Part shown: positions 8,809-17,054 of the stretch, piece after piece
Layout: the number at the start of each line of letters is the position of its first letter
Numbering within the stretch: the first letter of the stretch is position 1
Origin: Lachnospiraceae bacterium
GTDB lineage: Bacteria; Bacillota; Clostridia; Lachnospirales; Lachnospiraceae
DNA: 64,000 nt
Direction of reading: 5' to 3'
Assembly (NCBI GenBank): GCA_017455525.1
Contig: JAFTAP010000078.1
Coordinates: 38,345-102,344, forward strand
The notes under the pieces: model-generated
Seen by the model: the letters and a program-made list of their open reading frames with translations, nothing else
The model's database searches: none
Told to the model about the DNA's origin: nothing
Program-made: the position numbers and the translations under genes

Positions 8809-8931
8809 GCTGCTTCGCAGCTCTCGCTCTGCTACAAGCATTCACAATCCGGGCTGTCGCCCTTCTTGCTCATGCTTGTTCGGGTCATAAAGTCATAATG
8901 CTTATCATGCGAGCATGAACGCATTCTGACT
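8809..8931 (-). repeat. Cluster of nested hairpins between the binding-protein gene and fucU
   Basis: Three structures follow the binding-protein stop codon in the minus-strand RNA. The first is a long stem with 8891-8901 pairing 8921-8931 (10 of 11 pairs), itself capped by CATGC/GCATG. The second has ACAAGCAT (8834-8841) pairing ATGCTTGT (8872-8879) around an inner GGGC-TGTC-GCCC stem. The third is GCTGC-TTC-GCAGC at 8809-8821. None has a classical T-tail. The cluster probably protects the 3' end of the binding-protein message or dampens fucU expression. Confidence 0.55.
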
Positions 8932-8941
8932 TTCTTCCCCT

Positions 8942-10225
8942 TTAGTCATATAAGTTCGGAGCAATCGTATCATCGTTCATGTTCGATGCATCATACCAGT
9001 AACCGGCTGTAGGGAAGTCCTCAACCTTGTCGCCGTTTGCTGCCATCGTCAGAGCATAGATCGCATAGTAACCCATCATAAGAGGAGACTGAGTAACTGC
9101 ACCATACATCGTGCCATCCTCGATAGCGCCCTTGATGATAGAACCGGCATCGAAACCAACACCGATCACGTCTCCGCCTGCTGCATCAGTACCAAGGATA
9201 GAAAGGTTAGCATCTGCCGCAAGCACACCCTCTGCTGCGGTCTGGTTTGATCCGAAGATACCGATCGTGTCAGACTTAGACATGATTGCCTGTGCTGCTG
9301 TAGAGCAAAGCTCAACCGTCGTCTGTGCAGGAACAGAAACCTCGATGACTACATCTGTGTCGCCGCTGTCAGCGCCCTCTGCTGCGTTTACATAGAACTC
9401 ATTACCCTCGACTGAAACTGTCTTGCCGTCAGCCTGAATAAGAGAGATCATCTTATTAACGAAGCCAAGTCCACGCTGCTGGATGTTAAGAGCCGTAGCG
9501 TCCTGGTTAACCTCACCGATACGAACCTGTGAGTCAGCAGAAGCGATAACGTCCTTAATAGCTGTGTACATATTCTCAGCAGCAACCTCGCCTGCCTGAG
9601 TATTGTCTGTAGCGACAGTCGCAACTACAGATCCCTCGGGAGCGTCAGCAACACCTGTATCGAAGCAGACTACAGGGATACCCTTGTCCGCGCAGTCCTT
9701 AAGAGAATCAAGAACTGATGTGGTATCGCAAGCTGCAAGTGCGATTCCGGGAGGGTTGCTGTTGATATCGCTGTTCAGCATGTTAACCTGGTCAGCTATA
9801 TCTGACTCAGAGTTAGGGCCGTGTGCGTCATAATCAACGCCAAGCTCTTCCTTAGCCATGTCCATACCCTTAAGTGCTGCCTGCCAGTAGGTTGACTGGA
9901 AAGACTTAACGTCTACAGGGAACTTGTAAGCTTCCTTAGCTGTTACGCCGTCAAACTGTGTGCCGCCGGTGAACTCGCCTGATCCGCCTGTTGCTGCAGG
10001 AGCTTCCTCCTCTGCGGGAGCTGCTTCCTCTTCTGCAGGAGCCTCTTCCTCTGCAGGAGCTGCTTCCTCTTCCGCGGGAGCCGCCTCTTCCTCTGCAGGA
10101 GCTGCTTCCTCTTCTGCCTCTGCTGCAGGCTCTGCTGCGGGCTCAGCTGCTGTGCCGCCGCAGCCTGCGAGCAATGACATTACCATTGCTGCGCTAAGTA
10201 ACGTTGCCAGTAATTTCTTTTTCAT
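8942..10225 (-). CDS. Sugar ABC transporter substrate-binding lipoprotein, RbsB-like
   Basis: The 427-residue protein has a lipoprotein signal MKKKLLATLLSAAMVMSLLAGC, with the lipobox Cys at residue 22. A ~55-residue Glu/Ala/Pro repeat linker (EEEAAPA units) follows, then a periplasmic-binding-protein type I fold (FKSFQ-like start, GIPVVCFDTGVADAPEG, VATDNTQAGEVAAENMY, GIFGSNQTAAEGVLAA, GVGFDAG). The class binds monosaccharides or polyols for RbsABC-type importers. The linker probably spans the cell wall. It is encoded after the permease, separated by ~195 bases that contain a hairpin repeat. Strong hairpins follow the gene, consistent with the high expression usual for binding proteins. The ligand is not evident; the neighbouring fucU and FGGY kinase suggest a ketose, fucose or polyol. 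Confidence 0.92.
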   Translation of the reverse strand: MKKKLLATLLSAAMVMSLLAGCGGTAAEPAAEPAAEAEEEAAPAEEEAAPAEEEAAPAEEEAPAEEEAAPAEEEAPAATGGSGEFTGGTQFDGVTAKEAYKFPVDVKSFQSTYWQAALKGMDMAKEELGVDYDAHGPNSESDIADQVNMLNSDINSNPPGIALAACDTTSVLDSLKDCADKGIPVVCFDTGVADAPEGSVVATVATDNTQAGEVAAENMYTAIKDVIASADSQVRIGEVNQDATALNIQQRGLGFVNKMISLIQADGKTVSVEGNEFYVNAAEGADSGDTDVVIEVSVPAQTTVELCSTAAQAIMSKSDTIGIFGSNQTAAEGVLAADANLSILGTDAAGGDVIGVGFDAGSIIKGAIEDGTMYGAVTQSPLMMGYYAIYALTMAANGDKVEDFPTAGYWYDASNMNDDTIAPNLYD

Positions 10226-10315
10226 AACTTCTCTCCTTCTTAAAAAAATTTTTGCTTATATATGAAGCACGGTTAATTGTGCTACATACCATATTGATTT
10301 GTCAAATCGGGCGAT

Positions 10316-10425
10316 GCGCCTTTTAAAACGCTCAAGGAAAGCGTTTCAAAACCCCTTACGGGGTACGCCCCTGCGGGCCTAGGCAAATACGGATCCGAAC
10401 CTGCTGATGCAGTTTCGTCTCCTAT
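10316..10425 (-). repeat. Intergenic hairpin repeat, copy A
   Basis: In the minus orientation it starts TAGGAGACGAAACTGCATCA and contains four hairpins in order. They are 10397-10416 (GAACCTGC/GCAGTTTC), 10367-10378 (GCCC/GGGC), 10351-10364 (ACCCC-TTAC-GGGGT) and 10326-10346 (AAACGCT/AGCGTTT). The order, spacing and joining sequences GATCCGTATTTGCCTAG and CGTACCC match copies at 46241 and 43405, while stem bases differ in a pair-preserving way. It overlaps the stop codon of the upstream permease gene. Confidence 0.8.
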
Positions 10426-11402
10426 TGTTCCTTCGCCATCCTTCTTCTCTTCGCCACGTCTATCATAACGGCTCCGATAAGGACTATGCCTGTGATTATC
10501 TGCTGCCAGTTAGCCTGTAAGCCGACATAGGGAAGCCCGGTCTTAAGGAGCACTATGACGAAGACTCCTGCGAGAGTTCCTATCACGGAACCATATCCGC
10601 CGGTAGCCGACACGCCTCCTACGAAGACGCCGCCGATAGCGTCAAGCTCAAGTCCTGCGCCTGTTCCCGGCTGTACTGTAGGTACGACCGCCGCATAAGC
10701 TATGGCTGCAAGTCCTGCGAAAAGCCCGCAGATAACGTAAGCCATCACATGATAGAACTTAACATTAACGCCTGAGAGCGTCAGAGCCTCTTTATTGCTT
10801 CCTATACCTATCGTATAACGTCCGAACTTCGTATGATTAAGCACGAACTCCATGACAAGGACGAGTATCACGCATACAAGGAAGCCTATCGGGATCTTCA
10901 ATGCATTCCTGCCCGTGCCGAAGGTCAGCTTGAATATTGAATGGAACCAGCCTCCGGGCTGTTTATTCGTAGGCCAGGGCGTAGCCATGACCATCGAGCT
11001 TATTCCTCTCGTTATCATGCAGGTACAGAGTGTAGCAAGGAATGGCGGAAGTCCCATGACTCCGATGAGAGTACCGTTCACTGCACCTACGACTACTCCG
11101 AAGAGCACGCATATAAGCATAGCGAGCGCAACCGGACAGTTATAATCCCTTACAAGCCTTCCCGCAACCAATGCGTAGCACACAAGTCCCGTGCCTATCG
11201 ACAGGTCAACTCCTGCCGTGATAAGCGGAAAAGTAACCCCAATCGCCATTAAGATATCGTAATAAGAGAAATCTAGCATCGACAGTATCGATGAGTATTT
11301 CCTGAACTCCGGACTGAATATCATATAAATGACTACCAGAGCTATGATGACGAGGAGCACTATGAACCTCTGATCTGATAAAAGTGATTTTTTCTTAGTC
11401 AT
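10422..11402 (-). CDS. ABC sugar importer permease, RbsC-like (second permease)
   Basis: The 326-residue protein has about ten hydrophobic membrane segments. It carries the BPD_transp_2 signatures: GVDLSIGTGLVCYALVAG near the N-terminus, GLPPFLATLCTCMITRG, a GSNKEALTLSGVNV cytoplasmic EAA-like loop that contacts the ATPase, and GGVFVGGVSATGGYGSVIGT. This family forms the transmembrane channel of ribose, galactose and furanose-type importers. It lies 11 bp after the ATPase gene. The operon also encodes a second, different permease (12923-13897), so the channel is probably a heterodimer, as in E. coli YtfT/YjfF. Confidence 0.93.
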   Translation of the reverse strand: MTKKKSLLSDQRFIVLLVIIALVVIYMIFSPEFRKYSSILSMLDFSYYDILMAIGVTFPLITAGVDLSIGTGLVCYALVAGRLVRDYNCPVALAMLICVLFGVVVGAVNGTLIGVMGLPPFLATLCTCMITRGISSMVMATPWPTNKQPGGWFHSIFKLTFGTGRNALKIPIGFLVCVILVLVMEFVLNHTKFGRYTIGIGSNKEALTLSGVNVKFYHVMAYVICGLFAGLAAIAYAAVVPTVQPGTGAGLELDAIGGVFVGGVSATGGYGSVIGTLAGVFVIVLLKTGLPYVGLQANWQQIITGIVLIGAVMIDVAKRRRMAKEQ

Positions 11403-11413
11403 TGTCTCCTCCT

Positions 11414-12910
11414 TTAAGCGATGTCCCGCGTTGCCCTGTCCATGATCTTTTCCTGCGTAGCCTCTGATATGTCAAGCTCGCCGGTCTTCTTACCCTCGCA
11501 CATGATGACTATCCTGTCACTCATACGAAGTATCTCCGTCATCTCGGAAGAGATCATTATTATCGATTTGCCCTCTTCCGCAAGCCTGTTCATAAGCTTG
11601 TATATCTCATTCTTCGCTCCGACGTCGATACCTCTGGTCGGCTCGTCGAATATAAGTATGTCGCAGTTCCTTACAAGCCATTTCGCTATGACGACCTTCT
11701 GCTGGTTACCGCCTGAAAGGTTGACTACAAGCTGGTCTGCGCTCGGCGTCTTGGTTGCAAGCTCCTGGATATACTTCTCGGTTATCTTCTTCTCTTCACC
11801 CTTATTTATGAAGATGCCGTTCATGTATTTCTCAAGGGTTGCCATCGTGGAGTTCTCCGTTATGGTCTTCTGCACGACGATACCGTATCTCTTCCTGTCC
11901 TCGGAGAGATAACCTATGCCATGCTTAACGGCATCCTGAGGAGAATTTATCGTGACCTTCTCGCCGTTCACATAGATGTCGCCGCTCGTCTTCGGGTCTG
12001 CTCCGAATAAAGCCCTCGCCGTCTCCGTGCGTCCTGCTCCCATAAGTCCCGAGAAACCGAGTATCTCGCCCTTGCGAAGCTCAAAGCTTACATCCTGAAC
12101 CATCCTGCCGGCATTTAAATGCTCAACCTTTAACACTACCGGTGCGTCCTTCGCAACCTTGCTCTCCGTCTTAGGAGTCTCATAGATTACACGACCGACC
12201 ATCATGTTGATGATGTCTTCCTTCGTGCAGTCCTTCGTGATAAGAGTGCCTACATATCCGCCGTCTCTCATGACCGTGACGCGGTCTGTTATGACCTTGA
12301 TCTCGTCCATGCGATGCGAGATATAAACTATCGCAAGACCTTTCTCCCTAAGATCCCTTATTATAGTGAAGAGATCTTCTATTTCTTTCTCCGTAAGCGC
12401 TGCCGAAGGCTCGTCGAAAATGATGACCTTCGCCTGATGGGATATAGCCTTCGCTATCTCGCACATCTGCTGCTTACCGACCGTGAGGTCGCTCATCTTA
12501 TCCCTTGGATTGATGTCGATATGAAGCTCATCGAAAAGCTTCTTCGATTCCTCGATCATCTTCTTATCATCGATCTTGAAGCCCTTCATGAACTCGCGTC
12601 CGATGAATATATTCTGCGCAACCGTAAGGTCGCCTATCATGTTAAGCTCCTGATGCACTATGACTATTCCTGCGTCCTGAGCCTCTCTTGTATTCGCGAA
12701 CTCGACTTCCTTTCCCTCGAAGGTGATCGTGCCGGAGTCCTTAGTATATATGCCGGTCAGCACTTTCATAAGAGTTGATTTGCCGGCTCCGTTCTCTCCC
12801 ATGAGCGCATGAACCTCGCCGCACCTCACATCGAAGTGAACATGGTCTAGCGCATGAACGCCGGGGAAAGACTTATCTATTTCTTCCATTGTAAGAATCG
12901 CGTCAGCCAT
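11414..12910 (-). CDS. ABC sugar importer ATPase with two nucleotide-binding domains (RbsA/MglA type)
   Basis: The 498-residue protein has two ABC domains in tandem. Domain 1 has Walker A GENGAGKSTLMKVL, signature LTVGKQQMCEIAKAI and Walker B VIIFDEPSAALTEKE. Domain 2 has a degenerate P-loop (GLMGAGRTETARALFGAD), signature LSGGNQQKVVIAKWL and Walker B ILIFDEPTRGIDVGAKNEI. This asymmetric architecture is typical of monosaccharide importers of the CUT2 family, where one polypeptide energises two permeases. It is encoded between the two permease genes with gaps of 11 and 12 bp, so translation is probably coupled. The transport direction is import, given the linked binding lipoprotein. Confidence 0.96.
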   Translation of the reverse strand: MADAILTMEEIDKSFPGVHALDHVHFDVRCGEVHALMGENGAGKSTLMKVLTGIYTKDSGTITFEGKEVEFANTREAQDAGIVIVHQELNMIGDLTVAQNIFIGREFMKGFKIDDKKMIEESKKLFDELHIDINPRDKMSDLTVGKQQMCEIAKAISHQAKVIIFDEPSAALTEKEIEDLFTIIRDLREKGLAIVYISHRMDEIKVITDRVTVMRDGGYVGTLITKDCTKEDIINMMVGRVIYETPKTESKVAKDAPVVLKVEHLNAGRMVQDVSFELRKGEILGFSGLMGAGRTETARALFGADPKTSGDIYVNGEKVTINSPQDAVKHGIGYLSEDRKRYGIVVQKTITENSTMATLEKYMNGIFINKGEEKKITEKYIQELATKTPSADQLVVNLSGGNQQKVVIAKWLVRNCDILIFDEPTRGIDVGAKNEIYKLMNRLAEEGKSIIMISSEMTEILRMSDRIVIMCEGKKTGELDISEATQEKIMDRATRDIA

Positions 12911-12922
12911 TTTATTCCCCCC

Positions 12923-13897
12923 TTAGTTCTTCCTGCGGCGCGCCATGACGTCCGCATAAACGACTACGATAACTATGATTCCTGTAACAATAAGCTGTAT
13001 ATCCTTAGCAAATCCAAGAGCAAGTATGCCCTCCTGCAGCAGCGATATGATAAGAACGCCTATGACCGTGCCGCCTATGGAAGCAAGTCCGCCTGCCATC
13101 GATGTACCGCCCATGACGCAGCCAGCGATCGCTTCGTTATTATACTGATCGCCGTATCCGGGCTGCACCGTCGTATACGCTCCTACGAAGAAGATAGCCG
13201 CTATGCCGACCAATGTACCGCAGATAACGTAAGCGAGCATCTCCCATTTCTTCGTGTCAACACCGGAAAGCCTTACCGCTTCACGGTTGCTTCCTAAGCA
13301 TAGGATGTATCGCCCCGGCTTCGTATTATTAAGGACGACCATACAGATAAACGCCGCTATAAGGAAGATCACAAGTCCTACAGGAAATCCGTTGTAGCTG
13401 ACTAAATTCCTGAACCATCCGTTCACGGGATCGGTTGACAAGGGCCAGCTTATCGATTGTGTCTTCGTGTAAACCGCAGCTATGCCCTTTGCGATATTCA
13501 TCGACGCCATAGACACGATGAAGGGCGGTATCGTCCAATATGAAACCAGATATCCGTTGAATACGCCAAACAGGAATCCTATCAGTATACTCATGATCAG
13601 AGACACGATTACGGGCGCTCCCTTGAACACCATCGTATAGCCCGAGATCAGTCCGCAGCAGAACATGACCGGCCCTATCGAGAAATCAATACCTCCCGTC
13701 GCTATGACGAATGTAACTCCAAGTGACAGGAACCCTAGGAAATACACGTAATTCATAACGCTCATGATACGCGCTTTTCCGAAAAACCCCGGCACCATCA
13801 AGCAGAAAGCCACATACATCAGGATCAGCACACAGAATAATATCACTCTGTTAAATCCTACCTTTCTCACAAAAGGATTCTGTTTGATCTTATCCAC
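12923..13897 (-). CDS. ABC sugar importer permease, RbsC-like (first permease)
   Basis: The 324-residue inner-membrane protein is related to but distinct from the one at 10422-11402. It has GGIDFSIGPVMFCCGLISG early, WTIPPFIVSMASMNIAKGI, the ATPase-contact loop GSNREAVRLSGVDTKKW and GCVMGGTSMAGGLASIGGT, all positions conserved in the RbsC/XylH family. It is the promoter-proximal gene of the operon permease-ATPase-permease-binding protein-fucU. GGAGGG precedes the start, and a LacI-type operator lies ~50 bases upstream. Confidence 0.93.
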   Translation of the reverse strand: MDKIKQNPFVRKVGFNRVILFCVLILMYVAFCLMVPGFFGKARIMSVMNYVYFLGFLSLGVTFVIATGGIDFSIGPVMFCCGLISGYTMVFKGAPVIVSLIMSILIGFLFGVFNGYLVSYWTIPPFIVSMASMNIAKGIAAVYTKTQSISWPLSTDPVNGWFRNLVSYNGFPVGLVIFLIAAFICMVVLNNTKPGRYILCLGSNREAVRLSGVDTKKWEMLAYVICGTLVGIAAIFFVGAYTTVQPGYGDQYNNEAIAGCVMGGTSMAGGLASIGGTVIGVLIISLLQEGILALGFAKDIQLIVTGIIVIVVVYADVMARRRKN

Positions 13898-13948
13898 ATT
13901 TCCCTCCGTTCTTTGAAACTATTGATTTTCGTTCATTTTTTATATAAA

Positions 13949-13960
13949 CGAAACGTTTCG
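13949..13960 (-). promoter_or_regulatory. LacI-family operator (CGAAACGTTTCG) at importer promoter
   Basis: This is a perfect 12-bp palindrome with a central CG, resembling RbsR-type operators. It falls at the predicted transcription start, just downstream of the -10, so binding should block initiation. Identical copies occur at 21215 and 52174. Confidence 0.8.
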
Positions 13961-13966
13961 CCCTAT

Positions 13967-13995
13967 ACTCTACTATAAAAATTGCCCAATGTCAA
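13967..13995 (-). promoter_or_regulatory. Sigma-A promoter of the importer operon
   Basis: On the minus strand a perfect -35 TTGACA (13990-13995), a 17-base spacer and a -10 TAGAGT (13967-13972) lie between the regulator's stop codon and the first permease gene. The operator at 13949-13960 covers the expected start site. Confidence 0.7.
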
Positions 13996-14014
13996 GACAT
14001 TAGCGTGAGCTTAC

Positions 14015-15013
14015 TTAAATTTTTCGTACCGATTCGCCTTCCTTTAATGCTGCATACAGGCTCATCCTCTGGCGCGGAAAATCATTGCCCTCTTCTATTC
14101 TTTTCAGCAGTATCCTCGCTCCTTCCGTGGCTATGTCCTCCATAGGCTGCGCTACCAATGTCAGCTTCGGTCTCATTACCATAGGAAGAATAAGTTCATC
14201 GAAGCCGATAAGCGATATGTCCTCCGGACACCTGATGCCCTCTTCGTTCATCGCCATTATGACGCCAAGGCTTACCTCATAATTCGTCGTAACGACTGCG
14301 GTGGGACGCTCCCTAAGCTTAAGCAGAGCCTTCATGCTGTTATAACCCAGCTCTGTGGAGTGAACGTGAGCCGAATAAATATACTGCTTCGGTACCTTCA
14401 CGCCTGCCTTTTCCATTGAAGAAAGAAAGCCCTTGAAACGTTCGTTCCCCGTATATTCTTCTGAATGGATCACGGCTATGCTGTTATGACCATTGTCTAT
14501 CAAATAATCCGTCGCACGCTCTGCTGCATTTTTATTATCTATCGTGACGCAGTCAAAGGCATCGCTTTCTATCTCGCGGTCAAGCAATACTACCGGTATC
14601 TCCGCTCTCACGGTCGGAGCAAGGACAGCCGGATTATCCGATACCGGCATAAGAAGTATGCCGTCAACCTGCTTATCAAGGCAGAAGCGTATGTTTTCCG
14701 CCTCCTGCTTCGCATCGAGATTGGAATCACAGATCATCATGCCGTACCCTCTCTCATGAAGATAGGCGGACGCATGCTGGAGAAGCACGCCTGAAAAGTT
14801 TATCGCAATATTATGCACTATGAAGCCCACGGTCTTCGTGCGCTTCGTCACAAGAGAACGCGCAGTCTCGTTCGGATGATAGTCAAGCTTCTTTATTGCC
14901 TCTTCAATCTTCTGCCTGTTCTCATCACGGACATTTCCGCCGTTTAGATACTTCGATATGGTAGCGAGCCCCAAGCCGGTCTCCGCCTTTATGTCCTTTA
15001 TCGTAGCTGCCAT
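14015..15013 (-). CDS. LacI-family transcriptional regulator of the sugar/polyol locus
   Basis: The 332-residue protein begins with a LacI helix-turn-helix (TIKDIKAETGLGLATISKYL, residues 4-23) and the hinge LDYHPNETARSLVTKRTKTVG. A type I periplasmic-binding-fold sensor domain follows, with HERGYGMMICDSN, VDGILLMPVS, IPVVLLDRE and ISLIGFDEL. It sits immediately upstream of the importer operon on the same strand. The shared palindrome CGAAACGTTTCG at the importer, the kinase and fucI is the kind of site this family binds, so it is the best candidate regulator of all three. That assignment is inference from proximity. The effector is probably the imported sugar or its phosphate. It overlaps no other gene and lies 4 bp after the unknown gene at 15018. 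Confidence 0.93.
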   Translation of the reverse strand: MAATIKDIKAETGLGLATISKYLNGGNVRDENRQKIEEAIKKLDYHPNETARSLVTKRTKTVGFIVHNIAINFSGVLLQHASAYLHERGYGMMICDSNLDAKQEAENIRFCLDKQVDGILLMPVSDNPAVLAPTVRAEIPVVLLDREIESDAFDCVTIDNKNAAERATDYLIDNGHNSIAVIHSEEYTGNERFKGFLSSMEKAGVKVPKQYIYSAHVHSTELGYNSMKALLKLRERPTAVVTTNYEVSLGVIMAMNEEGIRCPEDISLIGFDELILPMVMRPKLTLVAQPMEDIATEGARILLKRIEEGNDFPRQRMSLYAALKEGESVRKI

Positions 15014-15017
15014 TATA

Positions 15018-15593
15018 TTATTCTATATCCGCCGCATCCTCAGGAAATTTATACCTGAGCGCTTCCTTCGCCGCATTGATGAAAGGCGCAAACTCCTCCG
15101 TAATGCCAAGGTTCTCAGGTATCGTCTCCGTTATTTCCTTTACTTCCTTCGCTATCTTCACGGACCTGCGCTCGTCTGAAATATGCCCCAAGCCCAGCAG
15201 CACGGAATTATACGTCTTATCCTTCTCGCAAAGGTCGAAATAAAAAAGCGAGATATTGAAAAGCTCATCATATAGCGCCTTCTCCCCGACCTCGCCGTAC
15301 TCTGCGCACAGCGGAAACTGCCAGTCGCTTTTTATTCCGCCTATTTCCTTCTGAAGTCTTTTCTTCTCGCCGGGAAGATATATCCGACGCTTCGTGGACT
15401 GCAGATTGACCCAGCCGCGGATGCCGTAATCGATATTCATGCCCTTTTTCTTATCATATCTGGCTTTCCATATCTTCTCCCTTATCTCGAATTCGGGAGT
15501 GCCTCCGTGAGCCTCCCGCTCCCTGTCAAGGATGGCCTTCCTGCGAGCCCTGTCGGTTTCTTTCTTGTATTCTGCAATCCATGCTGCGTCCAT
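15018..15593 (-). CDS. Hypothetical protein, 191 aa, upstream of LacI-type regulator
   Basis: I cannot assign this protein. It is highly charged, starts with Lys/Arg/Glu-rich helices (YKKETDRARRKAILDRE), has no signal peptide or membrane segments and is probably a soluble, mostly helical protein. A central segment (GIRGWVNLQSTKRRIYL) is followed by a helical half. It precedes the LacI-type regulator by 4 bp on the same strand and may share its promoter (15655-15683). No catalytic motif is apparent. Whether it belongs functionally to the sugar locus is unknown. Confidence 0.7.
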   Translation of the reverse strand: MDAAWIAEYKKETDRARRKAILDREREAHGGTPEFEIREKIWKARYDKKKGMNIDYGIRGWVNLQSTKRRIYLPGEKKRLQKEIGGIKSDWQFPLCAEYGEVGEKALYDELFNISLFYFDLCEKDKTYNSVLLGLGHISDERRSVKIAKEVKEITETIPENLGITEEFAPFINAAKEALRYKFPEDAADIE

Positions 15594-15654
15594 TTTTTAT
15601 TACCTCACTATGACTTACTGCAATGCCAAGGTTCTTACATATTCACCAAACCCT

Positions 15655-15683
15655 AGTGTAGCATAGTGCCAACACCCTTACAA
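15655..15683 (-). promoter_or_regulatory. Possible promoter of the 15593 gene and LacI-type regulator
   Basis: On the minus strand TTGTAA (15678-15683), a 17-base spacer and TACACT (15655-15660) form a moderate sigma-A match, 4 of 6 in each box. No CGAAACGTTTCG operator is present here, so the regulator is probably not autoregulated by that site. Confidence 0.35.
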
Positions 15684-15700
15684 AAACCACAAATCTATCG

Positions 15701-17005
15701 TTACTTGATGTACCCGACTGCATAGTTATAGTCGTCAGCCGCATCCATGACGAAATCCATGAGCAGGGCTTTCGCATCCTTTTTCAGCTTGCCGTCACGT
15801 ACCTTCTTGTACTGTATCGGCATGTACTGATAGAGAAGCCCCGTCGGAATCTCCTGCTTATCTATGTTTCTGATAAGCTTCTCAATCCCATCCCTTATCT
15901 CAGGCATAGCGAAATAATAACGGCATCTGTCGGACAGGCTGTAGCGGCGCTTGATCGCTATCTCCTTATCCGTGCCATGATAATACTTCGCCCACTTTGA
16001 AGTGTCGTCAAGCATGAGCTTCTCTAAAAGCTCAGGGAACTTCACCTGATCGCTCTCCGGCACAAGCACCTTCTCGATCTCGCTCATTGCGAAAAGCCCA
16101 TCCCTTAAAGCAAAGGTAAGAGCAGGACCTACCTTAAGTATAGCGACTCCGTCCTCTACCATCTGCTTCAAGCACTCAGGCGGCTGATAATCAGTCGAAT
16201 GCCCCTCCATATATATGCCGTCAAAGGTCTTTATTTTACTGCAAAGCTCCTTCGCATTATCACGGTTATAAGGGAACACTTCATCATCACCGAACTCCAC
16301 GCCCGGCTGCACGACTATCGCTATCACGTTGTCAAAAGCCTTAGGATCAGATATACCCGCAAACTGCTTCTTATATTCCTCAAGAGTCGCAAGCACCGCC
16401 TCCGGCTTCGTGACGCTGATGCTGTCCTCCTGCTCCTGCGCCCCGCCGGGAATAGGAACCTCGCTTCCTATGATAAATACGGGACGCTTCTCGTCAGGAT
16501 TCGACTTCAGCATCTCCTGATAGCTGTCCTCGCAAGCCTGATAAAGCCTCGCTCCGCGCCTTGCCACGGTCTCATCGGTAAGCGGTTTATCCGTAGGATC
16601 GTCCGCAACCCTCATGCTCGTGTCGAGATGGATCTTCTTATAGCCTGCCTCGACAAAAAGCTTCACGAGAGTCTCCGCCTTATCCATAGCGCTCTCCTCA
16701 GGCTCATTCACCCAGGTAAGCGGTCCCAGATGATCTCCGCCGAGCACTATCCTGTCATGCGGATAATCAGCTCTGTCCGCTATCTCATACACGAAATCCC
16801 TGAAATCCGCCGGCTTCATACCTGTATACCCGCCGAACTGATTGACCTGATTAGCCGTAGCCTCTATCAGAATATCAACATCCAGCTCCTTAGCCTGTCT
16901 TATCAGTGCTTCTATCACTATGTCATTCGCCGTGCAGTAAGAAGGCACCCCTGCGATCTTCCCCGCCTTCCTCTCCCGCACCATATTCTGCATTAAGTTA
17001 CTCAT
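15701..17005 (-). CDS. GatZ/KbaZ-family protein (tagatose-bisphosphate aldolase subunit family or sugar-phosphate 4-epimerase)
   Basis: The 434-residue TIM-barrel protein has the family landmarks VPSYCTANDIVIEALIRQA, ILIEATANQVNQFGGYTGM, GGDHLGPLTWVNE, HLDTSMRVADDP, IGSEVPIPGGAQE, EGHSTDYQ and LKVGPALTFALRD. GatZ/KbaZ proteins were first described as the non-catalytic subunit that supports GatY/KbaY. Stand-alone members in other bacteria act as D-tagatose-6-phosphate 4-epimerases. No GatY/KbaY partner is seen in this window, which favours the stand-alone epimerase role, but this is inference. Neighbours are a GatD-like dehydrogenase and an FGGY kinase. Together they could turn an imported polyol or ketose into fructose-6-phosphate. 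Confidence 0.88.
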   Translation of the reverse strand: MSNLMQNMVRERKAGKIAGVPSYCTANDIVIEALIRQAKELDVDILIEATANQVNQFGGYTGMKPADFRDFVYEIADRADYPHDRIVLGGDHLGPLTWVNEPEESAMDKAETLVKLFVEAGYKKIHLDTSMRVADDPTDKPLTDETVARRGARLYQACEDSYQEMLKSNPDEKRPVFIIGSEVPIPGGAQEQEDSISVTKPEAVLATLEEYKKQFAGISDPKAFDNVIAIVVQPGVEFGDDEVFPYNRDNAKELCSKIKTFDGIYMEGHSTDYQPPECLKQMVEDGVAILKVGPALTFALRDGLFAMSEIEKVLVPESDQVKFPELLEKLMLDDTSKWAKYYHGTDKEIAIKRRYSLSDRCRYYFAMPEIRDGIEKLIRNIDKQEIPTGLLYQYMPIQYKKVRDGKLKKDAKALLMDFVMDAADDYNYAVGYIK

Positions 17006-17054
17006 TTATGTTGTTCTCTTTTCTATTAATATTAATTTTGTTCTCAATCGTCAG

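Noticed and set aside
9960-10265. Ala/Ser-rich plus-strand frames opposite the binding-protein linker (also 45888-46187)
   Set aside because: They are antisense shadows of the GC-rich Ala/Glu/Pro repeat codons.
13949-13960. CcpA catabolite (cre) site
   Set aside because: cre sites follow TGNAANCGNNNNCA; CGAAACGTTTCG lacks the TG/CA ends and fits RbsR-type LacI-family operators better.
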